From the NCBI GenBank assembly GCA_944382875.1, contig CALWNQ010000006.1, forward strand, positions 62,001-126,000: a stretch of 64,000 nt of DNA, written 5' to 3'. Shown piece after piece: positions 9,432-18,724 of the stretch. This DNA is from an uncultured Clostridia bacterium (GTDB lineage Bacteria > Bacillota > Clostridia > Oscillospirales > Ruminococcaceae). Each line of letters begins with the position of its first letter. Within the stretch, counting starts at the first letter, position 1. The notes beneath the pieces were generated by a model. The model searched no databases and had not been told where the DNA came from. It saw only the letters and a program-made list of their open reading frames with translations. The position numbers and the translations under genes were made by a program.

Positions 9432-10358
9432 TTACACCCGCTTTGTTCCGCAGTAGGGACATGCGTCCTTATCACTGGTAAAACGCTGTCCGCACTGCCG
9501 GCAGAACACAGTCATCGGCTGCTGGGAAGCAGCGGCGGGCGGCTGAGCACCTTCCTGGATTGCCGGCTGAAAAACATTGGATTTGGGTTCTTCCGGTGCT
9601 TTTGGAGCAGCCGGTGCCTGACCAAACGGCGCAGCCCCCTGCGAATCCTGAGCTTTTGATGCGGCAGGTGCCTGACCAAATGGTGCAGCCCCCTGCGAAT
9701 CCTGAGGTTTTGAAGCAGTGGGTGCCTGACCAAACGGCGCAGCAGAAGGATTGGGGTTCTGCGGAACTTGCTGATTCTGAGGAGCAGCAGGTGCTTTCGG
9801 TACAGCATTCGGATTCTGCGGAACCGCAGATGCTTTCGATGTAACAGGAGTCTGGTTGAACGGCGCTGCGGGAGCCTTCGGTGTCTGCGGATTCTGTGGG
9901 CCGTTCGGACGTGCAGATGTTCCGTTAGGAGGAACAGGAGCATTTCCATTCCCCAATTTCCGGTTGATGTCGGATGTATTGCGGCAAACGATGACGAACA
10001 TCATCAGCAGTTCGTATACGATACGGAGCAGCAGGTTTCCAAAGATGGAGATTCCAAAGAAGGACAACACTTTTGGGAAAAAGTCACCATATCCCACAAA
10101 GATGTTCAGAAAGCTGGAAATTACCAATGTAATGCTCAAAGCAATGTACAGAACTCGCAGCAATCCGTCCACAATCAGTTTACGGAAGTTCAGAAACTCA
10201 TAAAACCATGCAGCTGCTCCTGTATATTTCCCATCGTTGCGAGGGGAAAGAAAAGCTACAAAAATCACAATAGCAGCAATCAATCCGATTACAAACGCAA
10301 TCACTCCAACTGCACCTGTTCTTGCAAGCGCATCCAGCGGCGACCCATAATAATTCAT
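9432..10358 (-). CDS. Membrane protein with Pro/Ala/Gln-rich repeats and C-terminal zinc ribbon
   Basis: 308 residues. The ATG at 10358 is preceded by GGAGG at eight bases. Hydrophobic segments lie at about 14-38, 60-88 and 95-120. The middle (about 135-275) is low complexity with repeated PFGQAP...SKAQDSQGAA units, probably a flexible linker. The C-terminus has paired knuckles CRQCG and CPYCG, a zinc ribbon. The N-terminal part resembles small multi-helix membrane domains of the DUF4282 kind, but I am unsure. Like its neighbours it combines membrane anchoring with a ribbon; it may be a scaffold of the secretion complex. Confidence 0.7.
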   Translation of the reverse strand: MNYYGSPLDALARTGAVGVIAFVIGLIAAIVIFVAFLSPRNDGKYTGAAAWFYEFLNFRKLIVDGLLRVLYIALSITLVISSFLNIFVGYGDFFPKVLSFFGISIFGNLLLRIVYELLMMFVIVCRNTSDINRKLGNGNAPVPPNGTSARPNGPQNPQTPKAPAAPFNQTPVTSKASAVPQNPNAVPKAPAAPQNQQVPQNPNPSAAPFGQAPTASKPQDSQGAAPFGQAPAASKAQDSQGAAPFGQAPAAPKAPEEPKSNVFQPAIQEGAQPPAAASQQPMTVFCRQCGQRFTSDKDACPYCGTKRV

Positions 10359-10379
10359 ACCTAATACCTCCAATAATAT

Positions 10380-11582
10380 TTATTGTTCGATGAACATAAC
10401 CTGTTCATCTGCAAAGCGGAGCCGATCACCGGGATGAATTTCTACATCCGTTTCAAACTCCAACCGTTTGCCGTTCACAAAAGTCCGGTTTAAAGAACCG
10501 GAATCCCGCAGATACCATTTTCCGTTCCGTCTGACCAAAACTGCATGACGGCGGCTAACGCTGGGGTTATCGGAAAGATCAAAATCCGCATTTTCCCGTT
10601 TTCCTATCCGGCAAATATCCTGATCCAACCGGTACATTTCCCCGGTCTTATTTCTTCTTAAATAATAAACTGCTTCTTCTTTGCGGTGCGCTTCTTCCTC
10701 GGCTTTGCGGCGCTCCTCTTCCTCGGCTTTGCGGTGCGCTTCTTCCTCGGCTTTGCGGCGCGCTTCTTCCTCGGCTTTGCGGCGCTCCTCTTCCTCGGCT
10801 TTGCGGCGCTCCTCTTCCTCGGCTTTGCGGTGCGCTTCTTCCTCGGCTTTGCGGCGCTCCTCTTCCTCGGCTTTGCGGCGCTCCTCTTCCTCGGCTTTGC
10901 GGCGCGCTTCTTCCTCGGCTTTGCGGCGCTCTTCTTCCTCAGCCTTGCGGTGCGCTTCTTCCTTTTCCTGAGCTATCACAGCCACATCCGCAACCAACAC
11001 CGTCCGTTCTTTGGGTGCTGACTGATATATTTCTTGCCGGCACGCAGATGGGTCAAGCTTTTGCAAACACCGCAGACAATCCTCTGGCGTAATACGCGGC
11101 AGATTAAAAAGCTCCCGAATCATCACACTGATATAACTGTCATCTTCATTTTGCACAAATGGGAACTCAAAGACCATATTTTTTAAAACAGCACCGATAC
11201 CCTCTCCCGGCTGGCTTTCCAATGGAATACAAATCAGCTCCACTGTCCCTTCCGAATTCGTGAGAATATGAGCAGGATTCGTACTGACCATATAAGACGG
11301 TATCCCTTTTTCGGCAAATTCCCGATAATGATACGCAATCCCGTATGCTGTCTTTAAAAAAGCAGCTTTATTCCAGCCTTTTTGCTGATATTGCAAAATG
11401 GAGCGATATCCCGCCGTGTCAAACAACAGCCATCGAAACTCTCCTCGCATCTCCATCCGGCATTTGGCGGCGCCCGGCAGACCGCTTTGCAGCAGCGCCA
11501 GGACTCTCATATCCAGCATCTCCCCCACTTCCAATCGGACCGCGAGGACATTTCCCTCCTGCTCATAACAAGCTTCTCTCAT
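10380..11582 (-). CDS. FHA-domain protein with long charged helical repeat
   Basis: About 400 residues. The ATG at 11582 is taken; a GTG at 11591 with GGGAGG upstream is equally plausible. The N-terminal 180 residues are a globular domain with DxSACRQE-like helices, not assigned. Residues about 205-305 are an uninterrupted array of AEEE(E/A)(R/H)RK octapeptides, predicted to be one long helix. The C-terminal FHA domain (about 315-400) has the expected CRIGKR, SRRHA and NRTFVNG features for binding phosphothreonine peptides. With the kinase next door and a second FHA domain in EssC, it is the likely reader of kinase marks in this cluster. Confidence 0.85.
   Translation of the reverse strand: MREACYEQEGNVLAVRLEVGEMLDMRVLALLQSGLPGAAKCRMEMRGEFRWLLFDTAGYRSILQYQQKGWNKAAFLKTAYGIAYHYREFAEKGIPSYMVSTNPAHILTNSEGTVELICIPLESQPGEGIGAVLKNMVFEFPFVQNEDDSYISVMIRELFNLPRITPEDCLRCLQKLDPSACRQEIYQSAPKERTVLVADVAVIAQEKEEAHRKAEEEERRKAEEEARRKAEEEERRKAEEEERRKAEEEAHRKAEEEERRKAEEEERRKAEEEARRKAEEEAHRKAEEEERRKAEEEAHRKEEAVYYLRRNKTGEMYRLDQDICRIGKRENADFDLSDNPSVSRRHAVLVRRNGKWYLRDSGSLNRTFVNGKRLEFETDVEIHPGDRLRFADEQVMFIEQ
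10684..10971 (-). repeat. 24-bp tandem repeat array coding for charged octapeptides
   Basis: About twelve head-to-tail copies of a 24-base unit encode RKAEEEER variants inside the FHA gene. Units are very similar at DNA level, which suggests recent expansion and possible copy-number change between strains. The opposite strand is also open through the array, giving spurious reading frames. Confidence 0.9.
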
Positions 11583-11603
11583 ACAGTTCACCTCTACCTC
11601 CCA

Positions 11604-11948
11604 CTAAAAGAACTGATCCTCGAGCTTTTTTAGCCGCTCTTCTTCGGCTGACAGCGCAGATTGCCGGAGCTGATCCAGCTCGGCCAGCAGTCGTTCTTCC
11701 ACCCGTTCATACGCCTCCGCTGTCCCCGAAAGAAAATGTTCGACATTCTTCGCTTTTTCCGCGGCAGCTTCCAACCGGGAAGCAACCCCTTTCAACCGGA
11801 CGCCGATTTCGTTTTGCTGTTCCAATTTTGCCGGCAGCTCGATGGTTTTCAGCTCCGCTTCCACCGACTGCAAAGTGATCACGCAACTGGAAAGCTTCTC
11901 TGCGGCATCTCGTATTTTACCCGGTTCAATCCGTATTTCCTTTGCCAC
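11604..11948 (-). CDS. Small helical protein, WXG100-like candidate
   Basis: 114 residues, almost entirely predicted helical, starting MAKEIRIEPGKIRDAAEKL. The start resembles the first helix of WXG100/ESAT-6-like proteins, and size and position beside YukD and EssC fit a small secreted partner. A WXG turn is not present and the C-terminal YxxxD/E signal is not evident, so family membership is not proven. A coiled-coil chaperone for a larger substrate is an alternative. A ribosome site (AGGAGG) precedes the ATG. Confidence 0.65.
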   Translation of the reverse strand: MAKEIRIEPGKIRDAAEKLSSCVITLQSVEAELKTIELPAKLEQQNEIGVRLKGVASRLEAAAEKAKNVEHFLSGTAEAYERVEERLLAELDQLRQSALSAEEERLKKLEDQFF

Positions 11949-11957
11949 AGCAACCTC

Positions 11958-12257
11958 CTAAAACAACCCGCCGCCGCCGTCCAGCAAAGCCTGGCTCAAA
12001 ATTTCTTCCTCAGCCCGCAGCCGCGCCCCAGTCTCTGGAATTTGTTCCGCCAAATCGGTGATTGAACAGATTTCCCGACGCAAAACCTGTTTCAACTGTT
12101 CAATTTCTTTGCGGCAGCGCTCCATTTCATCCGATTCAGGCATCTCCGCCAGAACCTCCAACACCTGTTCAAGCTGTGACTGCGCATGTTCCATTTCATC
12201 ACAACAGGCGAGCAGCCGCATCGCATGCCATCTCAGCTCTCCGGGATCCAACAGCAT
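11958..12257 (-). CDS. Small acidic helical protein, possible type VII partner
   Basis: 99 residues, starting MLLDPGELRWHAMRLL, acidic and predicted helical throughout, with a Gly-rich end (GGGGLF). It lies ten bases upstream of the 114-residue protein, and the two may form a heterodimer as tandem WXG100-like proteins often do. The central WXG turn is missing, but LRWHAM near the start carries the only Trp. No more precise function can be given from sequence alone. Confidence 0.6.
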   Translation of the reverse strand: MLLDPGELRWHAMRLLACCDEMEHAQSQLEQVLEVLAEMPESDEMERCRKEIEQLKQVLRREICSITDLAEQIPETGARLRAEEEILSQALLDGGGGLF

Positions 12258-12286
12258 CCGGCATTACCCCTTTCCTTCACCACAGA

Positions 12287-12541
12287 TCATAAGAAAATCA
12301 GCTGTTCGCCATTTTTCCAGCCAAGCTCCTCCGGTGTGCTTCCCGCATTAAAGACCGCGCCGGTTTTACGGCTGCAAAGCACCGCCATCCCTTTTCCCAC
12401 ACGGTATTGCTCGGATTCCAGTTCTCCGAACATCCTCGAAACCAGTTCCGTAATTTCCTGTAGCCGCAGCTTTGCCGGAATCTCCACATCAAAGGTCTTT
12501 CCAACCGCCGGGAAAAACACTTCTATCAGAATCTTATCCAT
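12287..12541 (-). CDS. YukD/EsaB-like ubiquitin-fold protein
   Basis: 84 residues. The pattern is that of a beta-grasp fold: two strands with ILIEVFFP and FDVEIPA, a helix LRLQEITELVSRMF, then short strands ending in EELGWKNGEQLIFL. YukD/EsaB proteins are small ubiquitin-like components encoded beside EssC in type VIIb loci and needed for secretion, although they are not conjugated to targets. Its start overlaps the end of essC by eight bases, so the two are translationally linked. Confidence 0.8.
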   Translation of the reverse strand: MDKILIEVFFPAVGKTFDVEIPAKLRLQEITELVSRMFGELESEQYRVGKGMAVLCSRKTGAVFNAGSTPEELGWKNGEQLIFL

Positions 12542-15500
12542 CCTGTTCCTCCTCGGTAATGAGTTTCACCACAGCGGCCTTTCCGTCTTTTGCAAGATAA
12601 CCGAACTCTTTCCCGGCGTTCGCTTGCGCACCCCGTTCCAAACGAACGCGAAGCTGATACTGTTCACCAATACCGTCGCCGACCCACAAGCCGTTCTGCA
12701 TCACACCGGGCTTTTTCACCCATCCGCGGAACGAATAGCTGTTCATTTCCTGCGGTGTATCTGTAATGATAACATAAATCCCAAGCGCCACCGCGCATTT
12801 GTCCATCATAACATGCAGTTTATCCTGTCCATCCGCACTCAAAGCAGGCAGCAGAGCGGAAAGCTTTTCAATCCAGCAGACCAGCGGCGGATACACCGGC
12901 GCCGGCTTTCCTGCCGTGACCAGATCCTTGGCTTCATTATGCCGGTGCACCAGCTCCATAAAGAGCTCCACCAGCTGAGGTTCCGCCTGTTCTGCCCGGA
13001 AATATCGGCCTCCGATACCACTCAGCGCACCACTTCCGTCCAGAATCCGCAGACTGTCTTTCAGCCGGGAAGCAAGCATTCCCGCAAACAGCCGGTCAAA
13101 ATCCTCACTTCCATTTGTTGAAAGAATAAACTGTACTGGCCGTTTGCCAATACAGAACATCGCCGGCCGCAATGTTTCCTTGTCAATTCCCACCGGAAAA
13201 GCAAGAGTTTCCATATCAATCGTATCTTCCACAAATGAAACGGTAACCTTTTCGGGAAGAATCGGAATCCGCGGCATCCGCGGCTTGTGCCAGCTTTTGG
13301 CAAGCGCCGCGCTGAGCTTCCGCGCTTCTTCCACCGGGTTATCGCCGCCGGTCCAGGCTGTCTGGAATTCCAGCACCGTCTGTCCGCTCCGGAAAAGTCC
13401 GCGTCCTTTTGTTTCAGCCGGCAGCAAACCGCCGGTTGCACCCAAAATTCCGGTATAATCGGAACGGTCGTTCATCTGCAATACAAAGAACTGCCGGAAA
13501 TTCTGGAGCGTCCGGAACCGGATCGCGGTGGGATTGGCAGCAGTCAGCAGAAAACTGATTCCATATTTTCCGCCATCCCGGGAAAGAATCGCAATCTGAT
13601 TTTCCGCCTGCTCAAAACTTTCGATAAACCCGGCATAATTGTGGATGACCACCAGAATCTGCGGCATCGCTTTGCCGGATGCTTTTACATAATACTGCCG
13701 GTCCCCGCCGTACTCTGAACAGAGCCGGCGCCGCCGCGCCATCTCTTCATTCAGGAATTTGATCAGATTCTGGAGCTTCTCACCGTCACCAGCAAGCACC
13801 ACATCTCCAACATGAGGCGCTTTAGCAAAAGCCCGCAGCGTCTCCGCCCCAAAGTCGATCAGGTAGGCGCCGAACTCCTCCGGAGTGTGAGAACGCATCA
13901 TCGCACTGAGCAGGGTGGAAATAAAGGTAGTCTTACCGCTTCCCACCGCGCCGTATACCACGAGGTTGCTGTCCGCTTCCAGTGTAAGCGGATACTGGCG
14001 CTGGTTGGCGGGATCGTCCGCTTCTCCAACCACCGGACGGTAATTGGCAGAAGGTTTCAGCCCGTATTTCCGGAGCAGCTCGTCATATGGCAGCATCTCG
14101 GGCAGAGGCGGCTGCCACATCGGCTGCACCTTGATCTGCTCCTGCTCTGCCAAATCGGCCAGATATTCCACAATGACATCAATCTGTTTGCGGGAATCCC
14201 CGGCGGTGCGCTGCTTAATTTCTCCCTGACGCAGCACATGCCCCAGATTATCGAGGATTTTCACCTGATTGTCACGTCCGCTCGCCGGACGGTCGGATGG
14301 GATGTACTTTGCGCCGCTCCACGCGGACTGTCCCAGCTCGAACACTTCGTTATAACCCACCTGCATATAAAACCGGCCGGTTTTGGTCAGCGCGGCGGCA
14401 TCCGGGCGCTTGATCATCTCCATACTGTCGCCTTTTTCCTGCACTTTCAGGCAAACCCGGCAGCGGCTGTTGCTCCAGATCTGCTCATCCACCACACCAG
14501 AAGGCTTCTGGGTTGCCAGAATCAGGTGGACGCCAAGGCTTCGTCCGATTCGCGCGGTGCTGACAAGTTTATCCATAAACTCCCGTTTCTGCTGTTTGAG
14601 CTCCGCAAACTCATCGGAAATGATGAACAGGTGGGGCATCGGATCAGAAACCGTTCCGGCGCGGAACAACTTCTGATATTCGTAAATATCAATATTGGAA
14701 ACGCCGATCCTGCGGCTTACCTCCTGAAACACCGCTTCCCGGCGTGCCAGCTCGCTTTCAATCGAAACGAGCGACCGCGCAATCGCGGAACCGTCCAGGT
14801 TGGTGATAATTCCCACGGTATGCGGCAGTTTTTCAAAGGTTTTTGCCATTCCACCGCCCTTGTAGTCGATCAAAATAAAGGAAACCTCATACGGATGGTA
14901 GTTGACCGCCATCGACAGGATAAAGGTCATAATGAATTCGCTCTTGCCCGAACCGGTCATACCGGCAACCAGCCCGTGCGGGCCGTGGAAATCCTGATGG
15001 TAGTCAATGGAAAAGACACCGCCTTCCCCCATGCCGACCTCGGTTGCAAGCGAACGGGTGGGATCGTGTTCTTTCCAGCGGTCAAGCGCATTTAAGTGCT
15101 CCACCCGCCCCACCTTAAAGAGCTGCAAAAAGGTAATCAAATTGGGCAGATCTCCCTGCGCGGAATTTCCGGCCAGCTTGGTTGCGGCGAGTTTTACCGC
15201 ATAATCCCGGCAGTCAGCTTCGATGCAAATGTCTGGATAAAAGGCGGTAAATTCTCCGCGGATATCATCCGGACGGAACAGCGTGCCTTCCTGTTCTCCA
15301 AGCTGCGCCACCTGCATACATTCGCGCGGAAGCTCCCGCAGTTCCTTTCCAAAGGATAGCAACGAAAAGCCGCGGCACTCCCGTTCTGCCAGAAGCTGAC
15401 GCACTAGATCACACTGCCCGGCCAGTGTATTGTCCAGTGCAAAAACCAGATACCACGGACGGAACGGATCGCCATCGAGCCGCTGCTCTTCATTCCGGGA

Positions 15501-17054
15501 AGCAAAAATCTTTTCCAGTCGGGCTGAAAGCTCTCGTACTTCTGTCTCGGTTTCCGCAATATAGTGAAGCTGATGCTGATCATCCCAGGTATGCGGAAAC
15601 CATCGGACAAAGCTCCATTCGGGACTATCTTTGGGCAGGAGAAAGACAAATTTCACCTCGTCGTAGCCGTGGAGAGCCGCAAGCTGCAGCAGCATTCCCT
15701 TGGCAAAGGCATTGAGTTTTGCCTCCGGCCCGATAAAGCCGGCAAGCCAGCTTTCTCGCAGTGAAAGCGGAATAGGAACTTCCGAAAGAAAGTGTTTTTC
15801 CTTGCAGAAAGCGTCCATTTCCTTTTGCAGCGGATCCTCATCCAGCGAAAATTTGGGCTCGGCGTGTTTGAATTCCGCATCAATCGGAAGGCTCCCCGTT
15901 CCCAGCCGAACACTCAGAAAATCGCTGTGCTGGTCCATTCTCTCCCACAATGTGCGGTTCTGCCGGTAGATTCGATCCATGCAGTCATCCAATGTGGGAC
16001 TGTTTTCCCGCAAAATCTGCGCCTGCCGCTGACACTCCTCCTCAATCTCTCCGCGGAGCTGCGCCAGATAAATGCGGTATTTGCTCTGCCGTTCGGCTTC
16101 TTTCTTTTTCCGGCGGCGCCGGTCAAATGTCTTGGTTAAAATCGGCCACATAACGGTACCAAGCAGCATACTTGCCGCCATAATCAGTGTCGGCATGGCG
16201 CTGGTCCAAGAACCGTTGCGGCTCATCACATTATATACCGAAAAGATACCGGTGCTGAGCGAAGCCATCCCCATTGTGAGCGAAGGCCCTAACAGCAGCA
16301 CCATAGGCGTTCCATCCTGATTCGGAGCGGCAGGCGGCTGGTCTATGGTAAAATGCGCCGTTTCCACATCCCGTCGAAAACGAGGCGACCGGCTGAACAG
16401 CTCCTCTTCCCCGCCAATTTCGTCGTCCGGCAGCTTTTCCAACGGTGGAAGAAGCACCGGAACCATCGGCTGGAGCTGAGCGCTCAGCCGCACTTTGCCG
16501 CCCGGATTGTTGAGCGAAAGAAACTCGCCGCCAATCAAAATACGCAGTCCCCCGCAGATATAAACGCTGTCGCCCGGTTTGAGAAAAGCTTCCCGGATAC
16601 GGCGGTTGTTGACAAAAGTTCCGTTGGAGCTGCCATTGTCGCGAATCCGGAGATTTCCGTTTTCTTCCCAAATTTCGGCATGCTCCCAAGATACGATGGG
16701 CAATGGAAAACAGATGTCACATGTTTCGTCACGGCCAATGCGGAGACGGAATCCCAGAGGAAGCTGAAACTTGCAGAATGTCCGGCGGTCTTTGGTATCC
16801 GCTTCGGTTAATAAAAGCATCGTTCTGCCGCTGGCGGGTTCAGTCAGGGTGTAAGTACGCCCCTCCTCCAATCGCAGCGAAGCGGAAAGTGATCCATCCG
16901 GCATGACAGCCTGCACATTGCGGTCAGTCTTCAGCTGCCAGCTTCCGCCAGCGCCTTCTACCGCCATCTGCGGCGTAAGCCAATACTGCCCGCTCACCCG
17001 CTGCGGCAGCACAAGCGACTGAATGGATTCCTCCTCCAAAAGCGTTACATACAC
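12534..17054 (-). CDS. essC: Type VIIb secretion motor ATPase EssC/YukB
   Basis: 1506 residues, the usual size for EssC. An N-terminal FHA region (about 95-180, with RIGRDE, SWEHAEI and SNGTFVNN) precedes two transmembrane helices (about 248-270 and 285-305). Then come tandem FtsK/SpoIIIE ATPase domains: Walker A GMTGSGKS near residue 700 with a later LFIISDEFAEL Walker B, Walker A GAVGSGKT near 1036, and a third degenerate domain at the end. It is the hexameric motor that binds and exports WXG-type substrates through the membrane. It starts at GTG 17054 behind GGAGGGG; an overlapping ATG is out of frame. It leads the operon. EsaA, EssA and a classical EssB were not found in the window. Confidence 0.93.
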   Translation of the reverse strand: MYVTLLEEESIQSLVLPQRVSGQYWLTPQMAVEGAGGSWQLKTDRNVQAVMPDGSLSASLRLEEGRTYTLTEPASGRTMLLLTEADTKDRRTFCKFQLPLGFRLRIGRDETCDICFPLPIVSWEHAEIWEENGNLRIRDNGSSNGTFVNNRRIREAFLKPGDSVYICGGLRILIGGEFLSLNNPGGKVRLSAQLQPMVPVLLPPLEKLPDDEIGGEEELFSRSPRFRRDVETAHFTIDQPPAAPNQDGTPMVLLLGPSLTMGMASLSTGIFSVYNVMSRNGSWTSAMPTLIMAASMLLGTVMWPILTKTFDRRRRKKKEAERQSKYRIYLAQLRGEIEEECQRQAQILRENSPTLDDCMDRIYRQNRTLWERMDQHSDFLSVRLGTGSLPIDAEFKHAEPKFSLDEDPLQKEMDAFCKEKHFLSEVPIPLSLRESWLAGFIGPEAKLNAFAKGMLLQLAALHGYDEVKFVFLLPKDSPEWSFVRWFPHTWDDQHQLHYIAETETEVRELSARLEKIFASRNEEQRLDGDPFRPWYLVFALDNTLAGQCDLVRQLLAERECRGFSLLSFGKELRELPRECMQVAQLGEQEGTLFRPDDIRGEFTAFYPDICIEADCRDYAVKLAATKLAGNSAQGDLPNLITFLQLFKVGRVEHLNALDRWKEHDPTRSLATEVGMGEGGVFSIDYHQDFHGPHGLVAGMTGSGKSEFIMTFILSMAVNYHPYEVSFILIDYKGGGMAKTFEKLPHTVGIITNLDGSAIARSLVSIESELARREAVFQEVSRRIGVSNIDIYEYQKLFRAGTVSDPMPHLFIISDEFAELKQQKREFMDKLVSTARIGRSLGVHLILATQKPSGVVDEQIWSNSRCRVCLKVQEKGDSMEMIKRPDAAALTKTGRFYMQVGYNEVFELGQSAWSGAKYIPSDRPASGRDNQVKILDNLGHVLRQGEIKQRTAGDSRKQIDVIVEYLADLAEQEQIKVQPMWQPPLPEMLPYDELLRKYGLKPSANYRPVVGEADDPANQRQYPLTLEADSNLVVYGAVGSGKTTFISTLLSAMMRSHTPEEFGAYLIDFGAETLRAFAKAPHVGDVVLAGDGEKLQNLIKFLNEEMARRRRLCSEYGGDRQYYVKASGKAMPQILVVIHNYAGFIESFEQAENQIAILSRDGGKYGISFLLTAANPTAIRFRTLQNFRQFFVLQMNDRSDYTGILGATGGLLPAETKGRGLFRSGQTVLEFQTAWTGGDNPVEEARKLSAALAKSWHKPRMPRIPILPEKVTVSFVEDTIDMETLAFPVGIDKETLRPAMFCIGKRPVQFILSTNGSEDFDRLFAGMLASRLKDSLRILDGSGALSGIGGRYFRAEQAEPQLVELFMELVHRHNEAKDLVTAGKPAPVYPPLVCWIEKLSALLPALSADGQDKLHVMMDKCAVALGIYVIITDTPQEMNSYSFRGWVKKPGVMQNGLWVGDGIGEQYQLRVRLERGAQANAGKEFGYLAKDGKAAVVKLITEEEQDG

Positions 17055-17084
17055 AAAAACCCCTCCTGCCCATCATCTACACCT

Positions 17085-17113
17085 ATTATAAACGAATTTT
17101 GAATAGATTGCAA
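17085..17113 (-). promoter_or_regulatory. Promoter of the type VII operon
   Basis: TTGCAA (17113-17108) and TATAAT (17090-17085) are separated by 17 bases, about 30 bases upstream of the essC start. It overlaps the front of the divergent regulator's untranslated region. Confidence 0.75.
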
Positions 17114-17170
17114 ACTGTGACAGATTTTGTGACAAAGAATCGGAAATCCCTTTTCCTTTTTGAAAAGAAT

Positions 17171-17199
17171 TTGATTTTCGATAGGAAATCCGGTATAAT
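17171..17199 (+). promoter_or_regulatory. Promoter of the divergent XRE regulator
   Basis: TTGATT (17171-17176), 17-base spacer, TATAAT (17194-17199), about 50 bases upstream of the chosen start codon. Confidence 0.75.
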
Positions 17200-17248
17200 A
17201 AGAATATATTTACATTTTTCGACCAATCATAACCAAAGGATGATGTGC

Positions 17249-18724
17249 GTGTCTGTTTTTTCCGAGAAGCTGAATGAATATATCACTGCTTCCAATATCA
17301 AAATATCCGCGCTTGCCAAGCTGAGCGGCGTGGAGCGCAGCTATATCCAGAAGATGATAAGCGGCGACCGCATCCCCACCAGTGAAGAAGTTATCCAGCA
17401 AATTTCGCAGACACTGATGCTCTCCCCCAATCAGCACCGCATTTTAAATGAAGCATACTCCATTACGAAAATGGGAGAAGCGGTTTATTACCGTCGTGTT
17501 CTGGTCAAGCGTCTGATCGAGGAGATTGGGACAGCTGCTGCCCCTTGCGAACCTGCCGAACCAAACAGCGGTGATTCTGCTGCCATCCCTGAAAACACAG
17601 TTCTGCCAATCCAATCCCGCCCTGCGCTAACTCACGCATTTCGGCAGTTTTTACTGCAAAGCGCAGCAAACCAGGATAAGGAAATCTGTCTTCTTTTTCA
17701 GCCGCAAAATGAAACTTTGGCTGACGAGCTCCTCTTATTCTGCCGGCAAAACCCAGAAATCCGCGTAGAACATATCATCTGCTTTGACAGCGAACTGCAA
17801 TATCAAAAAGAAAACCGCTACAACCTGGACTGCATCCGCAGAGTTTTTCCGCTGCTGCTAAGCGCAGCAGAATACATCCCCTGGTTTCATTATGACAGCC
17901 TTCATTCCCGGATGGGAGATTCTTCGGTGTTCCCCTGCTTTGCGCTCGCCGGCAACCGGGTTCTTAACTTTTCTGCCAGTGCAGACTGCGGAATTCTCTA
18001 TAATCGTCCTGATATTGCGCCGCTTTTCCGCAGCATTTTCCAAAATATCCGGGATGTTTGTCAGCCTTTGCTGGACAACCGTACCGTTTCGGACGGAAAA
18101 ACCTTTTGGGATTCCTATCTTTCCGGCACAATCCAGCCGGGTGTCACCTATTATCTCCAATACCAGCCCTGTTTGGCCCTTTTCTGCTCCATGGACATGG
18201 TGCGGCGGCAGATTCTCCCCGATCTTCCGGGAAAGGAAGAAATCCTCAACTTTTTTGATAAACGACTGCAAAAAATCACCCTGATGCGGGGAGATCGTCA
18301 GAATATTTCCTTTTTCACGGAAGAAGGGCTGTGGGAATTCCTGCACACCGGTTTGGTTTCGGAACTGCCGGAAGGAATTTATCACCCCCTGCCCCGTGCT
18401 TTCCGCGCTGAGCTGCTCCGCCGGATGCTTTCCTGCGCTGATAAAGGCATTTACAAACCTTTTTTCATCAAAACAGCAAAATTTAAAATTTCCCACGAGT
18501 TTTCAGCCGGTGTGGAGGAATTTCAGCAGGTCCGATTTACCCTTTCCCATCCAACCAGAGGACTGATGTCGCTCCGGCTCCAGGAAAAAAGTGTTGCGTT
18601 TTCGTTCCGGGACTTTATGGAGTATTTACAGGATACCGGACTCATCTATCCCCGTGAAGAATCTCTGGAAAAGCTGCGGGAAATCCAACGGATTTTTCTC
18701 AATGAATCCGGGAGTGCAAATTGA
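17249..18724 (+). CDS. XRE-type helix-turn-helix regulator with large C-terminal domain
   Basis: 491 residues from GTG 17249, which has AAAGGA eight bases upstream; ATG codons at 17240 and 17243 lie too close to that site. Residues about 3-65 form a Cro/C1-type HTH (FSEKLNEYI, ISALAKLSGVERSYIQKMISG, two helices after). The remaining 420 residues resemble no domain I know; part of it has alternating Trp/Phe-rich strands. It is transcribed away from the type VII operon with its promoter only about 60 bases from the operon's, so it is the prime candidate for its regulator. Direction of control and signal are unknown. Confidence 0.75.
   Translation: MSVFSEKLNEYITASNIKISALAKLSGVERSYIQKMISGDRIPTSEEVIQQISQTLMLSPNQHRILNEAYSITKMGEAVYYRRVLVKRLIEEIGTAAAPCEPAEPNSGDSAAIPENTVLPIQSRPALTHAFRQFLLQSAANQDKEICLLFQPQNETLADELLLFCRQNPEIRVEHIICFDSELQYQKENRYNLDCIRRVFPLLLSAAEYIPWFHYDSLHSRMGDSSVFPCFALAGNRVLNFSASADCGILYNRPDIAPLFRSIFQNIRDVCQPLLDNRTVSDGKTFWDSYLSGTIQPGVTYYLQYQPCLALFCSMDMVRRQILPDLPGKEEILNFFDKRLQKITLMRGDRQNISFFTEEGLWEFLHTGLVSELPEGIYHPLPRAFRAELLRRMLSCADKGIYKPFFIKTAKFKISHEFSAGVEEFQQVRFTLSHPTRGLMSLRLQEKSVAFSFRDFMEYLQDTGLIYPREESLEKLREIQRIFLNESGSAN

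Noticed and set aside
8751..9659. 302-residue plus-strand frame opposite the kinase
   Set aside because: The kinase on the other strand has all family motifs; the opposing frame has none.
10681..11021. Two long plus-strand frames opposite the FHA gene
   Set aside because: They are produced by the 24-bp coding repeat; repeated ASSSALRR or FLGFAA peptides have no ribosome site or family likeness.
13812..15095. 427-residue plus-strand frame within essC
   Set aside because: It mirrors the conserved ATPase region; no start signal and no domain.
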